Assembly: GCA_033763635.1 (NCBI GenBank)
Contig: JANRKG010000422.1
Coordinates: forward strand, 1 to 12,801
DNA: 12,801 bases
Reading direction: 5' to 3'
Source of the DNA: JANRKG01 sp033763635
GTDB taxonomy: Bacteria; Cyanobacteriota; Cyanobacteriia; GCF-001939115
In this document: in pieces, positions 7,607 through 12,801 of the stretch
Numbering within the stretch: the stretch's first letter is position 1
Layout of the letters: each line of letters opens with the position of its first letter
Notes under the pieces: generated by a model
Told to the model about the DNA's origin: nothing
Database searches by the model: none
Seen by the model: the letters and a program-made list of their open reading frames with translations, nothing else
Program-made: the position numbers and the translations under genes

Positions 7607-7708
7607 AACTTTCGTTGCAATTCACGCTTTGTTGCAATTTATGGTTCGATCGCCTCTCTTACGAAAGTTTAGACCAATGTCTAATAACTCTGGGGTAAGG
7701 GAGGCGAT
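7607..7708 (+). promoter_or_regulatory. Structured leader of the CIS structural operon
   Basis: ATCGCCTCTCTTAC at 7649-7662 pairs with GTAAGGGAGGCGAT at 7695-7708, matching at 13 of 14 positions. Inside the loop, TAGAC (7670-7674) can pair with GTCTA (7679-7683). A second inverted pair, AACTTTCGT (7607-7615) with ACGAAAGTT (7661-7669), shares bases 7661-7662 with the first arm. GTTGCAATT is directly repeated at 7614-7622 and 7631-7639. The block ends 35 bp before the ATG at 7744. It could be a DNA operator pair or a 5'-UTR hairpin controlling the operon. I cannot tell which, nor locate the transcription start. Confidence 0.55.
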
Positions 7709-7743
7709 TAATCTTTACCCGTGATGTCTATGGATCTGGCTTC

Positions 7744-8277
7744 ATGATTCCTGCTGTTGCTCAAGCCTTGGCTCAAATTCTCACCGAGGGAACCTCTTTA
7801 CAGGGGACAGAGCAAATTGATTTCAATCCTCCCAGTCGAGAGCTTGCTGGCAAGCCAGTTCTGACCATTTATTGCTATAGCCTTCGTGAGAGCCAGCAGG
7901 CTGCTTATGACATCTCTGTCAACCAATCCTCTGAAGTCATTGAGATAGATCATTCACTGATCACACCGCGATGGTTTGATGTGTCTTTTCTAATTAGTGC
8001 CTGGGATCATACTGCGTTGGGTGAACAATGGTTGCTGTCAGAAGCTCTCAGAGCGCTGTTGTGCCATTGCTGGTTGAATGGGAATCAATTGCCCTCTGAA
8101 ACCCAGGGTAGGCAGTTGCCATTGGTCATTTCCCAAACGCCTGAGGTCGAAGCAGTCTTACTGTGGCAATCGCTCGGCTTACCCTTGCGTCCAGCGTTAT
8201 ATGTGACTGTCACCATCCCTATGGGGGCGCAGAGTGAACTGCCGCCGCAAGAGCAGGCATTGAAGATCGCCTGCTGA
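7744..8277 (+). CDS. Short DUF4255 / Pvc16-N family protein (tail-cap paralog)
   Basis: This 177-residue protein is essentially a stand-alone DUF4255 domain. Supporting blocks are QIDFNPPSRELAG near the N terminus, PVLTIYCYSLRE, the RWFDVSFLISAWDHTALGEQ segment with LLSEALRALL after it, and the C-terminal LLWQSLGLPLRPALYVTVTI pattern, close to the LW..LG...RP.L.YTVTVP ending usual in this family. It lacks the beta-rich C-terminal extension of the paralog at 3387-4691. DUF4255 proteins serve as terminators or caps of the sheath-tube in eCIS. It is the first gene of the rightward structural set and precedes the sheath gene by 44 bp. Two cap-type proteins on opposite strands may cap different parts, or one may help sheath assembly; this is inference. 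The start at the ATG has no strong Shine-Dalgarno. Confidence 0.82.
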   Translation: MIPAVAQALAQILTEGTSLQGTEQIDFNPPSRELAGKPVLTIYCYSLRESQQAAYDISVNQSSEVIEIDHSLITPRWFDVSFLISAWDHTALGEQWLLSEALRALLCHCWLNGNQLPSETQGRQLPLVISQTPEVEAVLLWQSLGLPLRPALYVTVTIPMGAQSELPPQEQALKIAC

Positions 8278-8321
8278 TTGTTCTTTTCTCACTTACTTTG
8301 AACCCGTTCAGGAAAACGATT

Positions 8322-10037
8322 ATGCCAAGATTAGACTACTTTGCTCCGGGTGTTTACATTGAAGAGATTCAACGTGGTAGCCGTCCGATTGAAGGTGTGG
8401 CAACTGCGATCGCCGGATTCATCGGTTTTACGGAAGATGTCCGAGGTGGCGCAGAACTATTCAAACCCATGCTAGTCACAAGCTGGGATGAGTACCTTCG
8501 ATACTTTGGTCGTCCCCTGTCCGATGGTTACACTGATTTTGATGCCTACCTTCCCTTTACAGTGAGTGGCTGGTTTTTGAATGGGGGAGGACGATGCTGG
8601 GTGATGAGCATTGGCACTCAGCTTCCGGGTGCAACGACGACCCAACAATCCACCAATGTGGGAACTCAAGTTCTCAGCCGTAACAGCCGTCCCACGCTCA
8701 ACTTCTCCCTGCGGTTACGAGAAAGCACTGCGATCACAACAACCGGGAATGGAAATGGAGCAGCCCTGACGGTTGCGAATGGGTCCGTTACCATTTTGAT
8801 TGGCAACAGTACCCCCAAACCACAACCCGATGCAACGGGGGATGACATTCCGATGGATACAGGGGAATTCTTCTCTGTTAGCATTCGTCAGAACAATCAA
8901 GAGTTGGAACGGTTTGATCATCTGACCATGAATGCCAGTGCGGATACTGAAGTTGCAGATTATGTCGTAACTGCTTTAGCAGCTTCTCAATATGTAACGG
9001 TCAGCCATCTTGATCCAACGGTCGGTCGTCCACTCAGTCGTCGTCCTTCTAATGGGCTGTATGAAGTGAGTCCACCGCCCGTTGCTCCGACTCCCCAACG
9101 CTTCTCACGGCAGATGCATGGCAATCGGGACGATCGCACCGGGGTGAAAGGGCTGTTTGAAATTGACGAAATTACGATCGTGGCTTGCCCTGACTTAATG
9201 CGAGCGTATGAATCGAATCTGATGGATATTGATCAGGTTCACGGCATTATGGAACTGATGATCAGTCTGTGTGAAGGGGCTGCCGATGGCGATGTTCCCA
9301 ACCCACCGAACCGTATGGTCATCCTCGACACGCCCCCCGATCGCGTGAAACCCCAGGAAGTGGCCCGCTGGTTAACGGAAGACTTTAACCGCCGTTCTTC
9401 CTTTGCAGCCCTCTACTATCCCTGGATTCAAGTTGCAAATCCGCGCAGTGGTGGCAGACCAATTACCATTCCGCCTTCCGGTCATATGGCGGGAATTTGG
9501 AGTCGCACCGACGAAAGCCGAGGTGTTTACAAAGCACCTGCCAATGAAACTCCCAGAGGGGTGACGGGCTTGGCTTACGACTGCAACTTCCGGGAACAGG
9601 AATTACTCAATCCGATCGGCATTAACTGTATCCGTCCCTTCCCGAACCGGGGTATCCGCGTCTGGGGTGCCCGGACCCTGATCGAACCCGAAGTGACCGA
9701 ATGGCGCTATATCAATGTGCGACGACTCATCAGTTATATTGAGAAGTCGATCGAACTGGGAACCCAGTGGGTTGTGTTTGAGCCGAACGATCGTGACCTG
9801 TGGGAACGGGTGAAACGAACGATTAACAACTTCCTAACTCGGCTGTGGCGTGAAGGGGCGCTGTATGGGGCTTCTCCTGCGGAAGCATTTTACGTCAAGT
9901 GCGACGATGAACTCAACACGCCAGACACCATGATCTTAGGCCGCTTGTATGTGGAAATTGGAGTTTGCCCAGTCCGTCCTGCTGAATTTGTGATCTTCCG
10001 AATCAGCCAGTGGAGCGGCCAGGACGAGGAAGGCTAA
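8322..10037 (+). CDS. Contractile tail sheath protein
   Basis: From the ATG at 8322 the protein has 571 residues and begins MPRLDYFAPGVYIEEIQRGS, the hallmark N terminus of phage-like sheath proteins. AGFIGFTEDV (31-40) and the LVTSWDEYLRYFG block (51-63) follow. The C-terminal third carries the sheath core: ENSIGLAYDC-type text (GVTGLAYDCNF), INCIRPFPNRGIRVWGARTL, RRLISYIEKSIELGTQWVVF and a terminal strand region LYVEIGVCPVRPAEFVIFRI. Residues about 100-260 are a variable, Thr/Asn/Ser-rich outer domain. This start was chosen over an upstream TTG at 8298 because AGGA at 8310-8313 lies 8 bases before the ATG and the protein then begins as its relatives do. The sheath contracts around the tube to drive it into the target. 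Only one sheath gene is visible; Afp and PVC have several. Confidence 0.96.
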   Translation: MPRLDYFAPGVYIEEIQRGSRPIEGVATAIAGFIGFTEDVRGGAELFKPMLVTSWDEYLRYFGRPLSDGYTDFDAYLPFTVSGWFLNGGGRCWVMSIGTQLPGATTTQQSTNVGTQVLSRNSRPTLNFSLRLRESTAITTTGNGNGAALTVANGSVTILIGNSTPKPQPDATGDDIPMDTGEFFSVSIRQNNQELERFDHLTMNASADTEVADYVVTALAASQYVTVSHLDPTVGRPLSRRPSNGLYEVSPPPVAPTPQRFSRQMHGNRDDRTGVKGLFEIDEITIVACPDLMRAYESNLMDIDQVHGIMELMISLCEGAADGDVPNPPNRMVILDTPPDRVKPQEVARWLTEDFNRRSSFAALYYPWIQVANPRSGGRPITIPPSGHMAGIWSRTDESRGVYKAPANETPRGVTGLAYDCNFREQELLNPIGINCIRPFPNRGIRVWGARTLIEPEVTEWRYINVRRLISYIEKSIELGTQWVVFEPNDRDLWERVKRTINNFLTRLWREGALYGASPAEAFYVKCDDELNTPDTMILGRLYVEIGVCPVRPAEFVIFRISQWSGQDEEG

Positions 10038-10133
10038 AACATACTGTCGTGTAGAGGTGTGGAAAAACAGATAGTTCTGCATCCCTGCCATTCATTATGA
10101 ACTTGAATTCATTCGTAGCGGGGGAATTGACCG

Positions 10134-10703
10134 ATGCCAATGCCAGGATTTACAACCAATACCAGTCGGTATTACATCGAGTTCGATGGACTGACTGAGA
10201 TGCAAATTAAAAGCATGACTGAAATCACCTATGAAGCAAAAGTCGCCGGAAATAAAAAGGCGATCGCTGCGACTTATAAATCAGGAGGTGGAGTCGTTAC
10301 CGAACGACAAACAACATCGGGCGGGTATGAAACTAACCCAGCGATGACGATCGAAGTTTATTTGAGTGACCATAAAGAGAGCGCCAGTTACCGCCTCTAC
10401 AAATGGTTTAAATCCTGTTTACCCACTAGTGATGGAGGAGACGGAGAGTGGGCAGCGAATCGGAAGGCTGCATCCATCGTGCTTTACGATGCAGATGGAA
10501 AAGTTGAAGTCTTGCGCTGGAACCTGGATCGCGCCTGGATCAAGAAATACTCTATCTCGGCTGGGGATGTGACCGGGGGAGATCTCGCAGTTGAAACCTA
10601 CGAATTTGCGGCAGAACACATCGACAAGGAAAACCAGATTCAAGCAACGAAAGATGGTCGCCTGAGTAGCTCAAAACCTGTCACTAGCCGTAATGCAATG
10701 TAA
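10134..10703 (+). CDS. CIS inner tube protein 1 (T4 gp19-like)
   Basis: The 189-residue protein follows the sheath after 96 bp, the usual sheath-tube order. It has the tail-tube pattern: MPMPGFTTNTSRYYIEFDGL at the N terminus, then IKSMTEITYEAKV, a TIEVYLSDHKES.YRLYKWF segment, SIVLYDADGKVEVLRWNLDRAWIKKY in part, and a closing SAGDVTGGDLAVETYEFAAE. These blocks align by eye with the two following genes, marking a paralog family that forms stacked hexameric rings inside the sheath. A GGGGG run (10120-10124) is a weak ribosome-binding site about 9 bases before the ATG. A second in-frame ATG at 10140 is possible. It has a polar tail of about 25 residues (QIQATKDGRLSSSKPVTSRN) absent from the paralogs. 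Confidence 0.92.
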   Translation: MPMPGFTTNTSRYYIEFDGLTEMQIKSMTEITYEAKVAGNKKAIAATYKSGGGVVTERQTTSGGYETNPAMTIEVYLSDHKESASYRLYKWFKSCLPTSDGGDGEWAANRKAASIVLYDADGKVEVLRWNLDRAWIKKYSISAGDVTGGDLAVETYEFAAEHIDKENQIQATKDGRLSSSKPVTSRNAM

Positions 10704-10734
10704 CCTGCCCACATGACGTTGGAGAATCTAATTT

Positions 10735-11250
10735 ATGGTGTTTACACGAGACTTTCAAAGTCGCCGCTCTGCGATCGAGTACCTGACCTTCAGCCGTTTT
10801 TATTTTGAGGTGGATGGCAAAACCAGTCTACTCATTTCTAAAGCCAGTGGTGTTTCAATTACGGTCGAAATGACGGATCAGACGAAACCCATTGGCTCGA
10901 CGAAAGGTAATGCAGGAGCCGTAACCCAAACTCAAGCAACTCCAACGGGAGTGAGCACTCAAAATATCACACTGGAATTTGTATCAACAGCAGATAACAA
11001 TACCTTGATTGAGTGGTATTTGAGATGCCATCCCAAACCGCGTGATGGGGGCGGCAGAAAGCAGATGGAACAACGGCTATCTTGCTCACTCGTGTTCTAT
11101 AAACAAGATGGCACGGAAGGGGCACGCTGGAATATTGTGGATGCCATTCCTGCGAAGTACAAGACCACGAAGGTTTCGGCGGATTCCAATGATTTGTTTA
11201 AGGAAACGATCGAAATTGCCCATGCGGGGCTGGTCCGCGCCAATGTCTAG
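10735..11250 (+). CDS. CIS inner tube protein 2 (T4 gp19-like)
   Basis: The 171-residue protein lies 31 bp after tube protein 1, with GGAG at 10721-10724 ten bases before the ATG. It shows the shared tube pattern: SRFYFEVDGKTSLLISKASG near 20-40, TLEFVSTADNNTLIEWYLRC mid-protein, CSLVFYKQDGTEGARWNIVD, and the closing KVSADSNDLFKETIEIAHAG block. It ends at a natural position for the family. The stop TAG is formed by bases 11248-11250, inside the left inverted repeat of the element at 11247-11355. It probably forms rings of the tube body together with, or in place of, tube protein 1. Confidence 0.9.
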   Translation: MVFTRDFQSRRSAIEYLTFSRFYFEVDGKTSLLISKASGVSITVEMTDQTKPIGSTKGNAGAVTQTQATPTGVSTQNITLEFVSTADNNTLIEWYLRCHPKPRDGGGRKQMEQRLSCSLVFYKQDGTEGARWNIVDAIPAKYKTTKVSADSNDLFKETIEIAHAGLVRANV

Positions 11251-11355
11251 TGTTCCGTCAGGAAAATTTTGACGGGTCGAAGACCCGCAAAATTTAACCC
11301 CAATCAATAACCTGAATTTTGGCTACCCGTCAATCATTGATTGACTGAACACTAG
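11247..11355. mobile_element. 109-bp MITE-like non-autonomous element, candidate
   Basis: CTAGTGTTCCGTCA at 11247-11260 and TGACTGAACACTAG at 11342-11355 are inverted repeats matching at 13 of 14 positions. Inside is a long hairpin: about 14 paired bases with one bulged A, built from AAATTTTG-A-CGGGTC (11264-11278) and GACCCGCAAAATTT (11282-11295) around a GAA loop. A TCAATCATTGATTGA near-palindrome sits near the right end. There is no coding frame. Size, terminal inverted repeats and internal structure fit a miniature inverted-repeat element. The palindromic CTAG at each end may include a TA or CTAG target duplication. No related transposase is in the window, so mobility is inferred, and a structured regulatory spacer is the alternative. 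Confidence 0.55.
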
Positions 11356-11387
11356 GGTAACTGGGTGAGTAGGAGCATCTGACCTGG

Positions 11388-11421
11388 CCTCGGTAAGGAA
11401 TTAAATATCACTTTACCGAGG
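11388..11421. other. 9-bp inverted repeat upstream of tube protein 3
   Basis: CCTCGGTAA at 11388-11396 pairs perfectly with TTACCGAGG at 11413-11421 across a 16-base AT-rich loop. It lies 42 bp before the start at 11464. No T-run follows, so it is not a typical terminator. It may be an mRNA hairpin affecting stability or expression of the downstream genes, or a binding site. Confidence 0.65.
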
Positions 11422-11463
11422 TAAACCCTTTCTCAAACGAATATCTATCATTCCAGAAAAACA

Positions 11464-12015
11464 ATGTTGTCTGTCAATCGAAAACGACCTCAGAACTCTC
11501 AAAAGCGCCAACCCCCTCTGTCAAAAAAAAGCAATACCTTCCCAGAAGTGCTGACAACGGCTCGCTTTTACCTGGAACTCACCTTGGAAGGAAGTAGTTG
11601 GGCAGATGCCTATTTCATGGAATGTAAGGGAGTGAAATATAGTCAGGATGCGATCGAGATCTGCGAGGTCGCACCCCAGAATTGGGGAGCCGCACGCAAA
11701 GGCAGAATGGTGCGCACCAAAATTCCCGGTTCTTACAAAGTGGGTAATCTCAGCCTGAAGCGGGGCATGCTGACCCAATCCTCTTCCCTTTGGGACTGGT
11801 TACAGGCAGTGCAAACAGGCAAGTGGGGCACTCAACGCCGCGATGGTGCTCTGGTGATCTACGAACAGGGTGGAAAGGAGGGAGCAAGGTTTAACTTCTT
11901 CCGCGCTTGGCCACTCAGCTACAGTTTTGGCGGAGGAAATGTTTCGGCGGGAGAATTGGCGATCGAAGAATTGGAACTGGCGATCGAAGATATCAAACGC
12001 GTTAAGTCATCGTAG
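11464..12015 (+). CDS. CIS inner tube / tube-adaptor protein 3 (T4 gp19-like) with basic N-terminal extension
   Basis: The 183-residue protein is a third member of the tube family but the most divergent. The first about 25 residues are strongly basic and polar (RKRPQNSQKRQPPLSKKS) and have no counterpart in the other two. After it come TTARFYLELTLEGSSWADAY, WDWLQAVQTGKWGTQRRDGA, LVIYEQGGKEGARFNFFRAW and the family ending VSAGELAIEELELAIEDIKR. In related machines one divergent tube protein (Afp5-like) forms the first ring on the baseplate hub; its place after the two other tube genes and before baseplate-type genes suits that role. It is separated from tube protein 2 by a 213-bp spacer with a MITE-like element and a hairpin, unlike the tight spacing elsewhere. 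No clear ribosome-binding site is seen, so a later start cannot be excluded. Confidence 0.85.
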   Translation: MLSVNRKRPQNSQKRQPPLSKKSNTFPEVLTTARFYLELTLEGSSWADAYFMECKGVKYSQDAIEICEVAPQNWGAARKGRMVRTKIPGSYKVGNLSLKRGMLTQSSSLWDWLQAVQTGKWGTQRRDGALVIYEQGGKEGARFNFFRAWPLSYSFGGGNVSAGELAIEELELAIEDIKRVKSS

Positions 12016-12034
12016 TGTTTCTCAGTAGAATCAA

Positions 12035-12331
12035 ATGCTGCAAACTGAGTTTGAATTTGAATTACCCAAAGGCTACCTGGATACTGATCACAACATCCAC
12101 CGGAAAGGGATGATGCGACTAGCAACCGCAATGGATGAAATCATTCCACTCAGTGATCCTCGGGTGCGAGTCAATCCTGCCTATGCAACAGTGATTATTC
12201 TGGCACGGGTCATTACCCATCTCGGTGTTCTAGAAACAATCAACCCATCGATCGTGGAAAGCTTCTTTGCCTGCGATCTCAACTACTTACAAAACTTTTA
12301 TCGTCAAATAAATGAATTAGAAGAGGAGTAA
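12035..12331 (+). CDS. Small conserved CIS protein, T4 gp26-like baseplate hub assembly family (copy 1)
   Basis: This 98-residue protein begins with the TEFEFELPKGYLD motif, followed by HRKGMMRLATAMDEI, NPAYATVIILARVITHLG and DLNYLQNFYRQINELEEE. I recognise this as the small protein found after tube genes in cyanobacterial and other CIS loci, often annotated as a tail assembly protein and resembling the T4 gp26-type baseplate hub assembly family. It starts 19 bp after tube protein 3. It shares the same motif series with the next gene and so is a tandem paralog, but it ends before the CxxC region. Its likely job is in hub or baseplate assembly rather than as a major structural part. The family name is from memory and moderately sure. 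Confidence 0.75.
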   Translation: MLQTEFEFELPKGYLDTDHNIHRKGMMRLATAMDEIIPLSDPRVRVNPAYATVIILARVITHLGVLETINPSIVESFFACDLNYLQNFYRQINELEEE

Positions 12332-12332
12332 A

Positions 12333-12378
12333 TGGGTAATGGGTAATGAGTAACTGATTAATTTCCCGTAACTCATTA
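12333..12378. repeat. Heptad repeats with an inverted repeat (cyanobacterial STRR-like)
   Basis: TGGGTAA is at 12333-12339 and 12340-12346, with a variant TGAGTAA at 12347-12353. TAATGAGT at 12344-12351 pairs with ACTCATTA at 12371-12378. The rest of the spacer (to about 12425) is rich in CCCAT and CATTATTCAT motifs, like decayed heptads in reverse orientation. Such short tandem repeats are common between cyanobacterial genes. The block sits directly after the stop of the first chaperone-like gene and fills the 108-bp spacer. Confidence 0.75.
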
Positions 12379-12439
12379 TCAATTAATTATTTGCCTATTC
12401 CCCATCATCCATTATTCATCCCAATCAAGTTAACAATCC

Positions 12440-12801
12440 ATGAGCGATCATTTAATCACAGAATTTGAGTTTGAACTGCCCCGTGGGCTTGTCGATTCTG
12501 AGGGACAGGTGCATCGCAGTGGAGTGATGCGACTGACCACTGCAAAAGATGAAATTTGCTTGCAAAAAGACTCCCGTGCCCAGAAAAATCCTGCCTATGG
12601 AGTACTCGTCATGCTGGCTCGTGTGATTATCCGTCTGGGAACGCTGCCATCTATAACAGCAGAGGCTTTGGAAAATTTATTCAGCCTGGATTTAGCCTAC
12701 CTGCGAGAGTTCTACAATCGGGTAAACCATGAAGGTGATGCCACGCTGCCCGTCCAGTGTCCCCTCTGCAATGGTCAATTTAACGTGGAGTTAGCCCTAT
12801 C
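12440..12801 (+). CDS. T4 gp26-like baseplate hub assembly family protein, copy 2 with CxxC (3' end missing)
   Basis: The frame is open from the ATG at 12440 to the right edge: 120 complete codons and two leftover bases, no stop. It repeats the motif series of the preceding gene: TEFEFELPRGLVDSEG, HRSGVMRLTTAKDEI, NPAYGVLVMLARVIIRLG and DLAYLREFYNRVN. Unlike copy 1 it continues into VQCPLCNGQFNVELAL, with Cys107 and Cys110 forming one visible CxxC knuckle; this is typical of the longer members of the family and may bind zinc if a second pair follows outside the window. The two genes probably arose by duplication and may act as partners in baseplate or hub assembly. Confidence 0.78.
   Translation, partial: MSDHLITEFEFELPRGLVDSEGQVHRSGVMRLTTAKDEICLQKDSRAQKNPAYGVLVMLARVIIRLGTLPSITAEALENLFSLDLAYLREFYNRVNHEGDATLPVQCPLCNGQFNVELAL

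Larger units (their letters stand above)
6915..7743. other. AT-rich divergent intergenic region, no convincing gene
   Basis: This stretch separates the two divergent gene sets and must carry the promoters for both. It is clearly more AT-rich than its surroundings, especially 7080-7560. It holds several short direct repeats: ACTAGAACTTTT at 6939-6950 and 6951-6962, a TAAGAAATAAAAAC core at 7149-7162 and 7164-7177, and GCTATCTTGTA at 7232-7242 and 7254-7264. The structural-operon leader with inverted repeats is at its right end (7607-7708). A 79-codon frame at 7320-7559 is not convincing. I could not place a -10/-35 pair with confidence on either strand. Confidence 0.75.

Noticed and set aside
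8298..8321. TTG at 8298 as the sheath start
   Set aside because: The ATG at 8322 has a well-spaced AGGA and gives the canonical sheath N terminus.
11264..11295. Strong hairpin as a classic rho-independent terminator of the tube operon
   Set aside because: It lacks a downstream T-tract and lies inside a pair of terminal inverted repeats, while CIS genes continue downstream on the same strand.
7744..12801. Ordinary contractile-tail prophage
   Set aside because: No head, packaging, integrase or lysis genes are seen. The DUF4255, AAA+ ATPase and DUF4157 genes are markers of eCIS-type machines. A type VI system is also unlikely, as no TssJLM-type membrane complex or ClpV is present.

Overview
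The window is most likely from a filamentous-type cyanobacterium and holds one end of a contractile injection system (CIS) gene cluster, of the extracellular (eCIS) or thylakoid-anchored (tCIS) kind. Three things point to a cyanobacterium: repeated copies of the HIP1 octamer GCGATCGC (for example at 4454-4461, 4669-4676, 8406-8413 and 10260-10267), degenerate TGGGTAA-type heptad repeats in a spacer, and weak or absent Shine-Dalgarno sequences at most starts. There is no tRNA, rRNA, transposase or CRISPR array.

Layout: two divergent gene sets flank an AT-rich, gene-free region of roughly 0.8-0.9 kb (about 6801/6915-7743). Leftward (minus strand), in order of transcription: a soluble-looking sensor histidine kinase (6800-5619), a NarL/LuxR-type response regulator (5423-4734), a long DUF4255/Pvc16-type tail terminator (4691-3387), an Afp15/Pvc15-type AAA+ ATPase (3369-1339), and a DUF4157 protein with an HELTH motif that runs off the left edge (1212-1). 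Rightward (plus strand): a short DUF4255 protein (7744-8277), the contractile sheath (8322-10037), three paralogous tube proteins (10134-10703, 10735-11250, 11464-12015), and two tandem paralogs of a small baseplate-hub-assembly-like protein (12035-12331 and 12440-off the right edge). The spike, LysM adaptor, gp25, baseplate and tape-measure genes expected of such a machine are not in the window and presumably lie to the right.

Working model: the sheath surrounds a tube built from the tube paralogs, DUF4255 proteins cap the distal end, the AAA+ ATPase acts in assembly or remodelling, and the DUF4157 protein is an accessory or candidate cargo. The two-component pair stands at the head of the leftward set and faces the structural genes, so it is a natural candidate regulator of both; this is inference from position.

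Non-coding DNA is rich in structure. Almost every spacer in the leftward half holds two or three copies of its own 11-18 bp direct repeat. The leader of the structural operon has a 14-bp inverted repeat. The tube2-tube3 spacer holds a 109-bp MITE-like element whose left end coincides with the tube2 stop codon, followed by a second hairpin.
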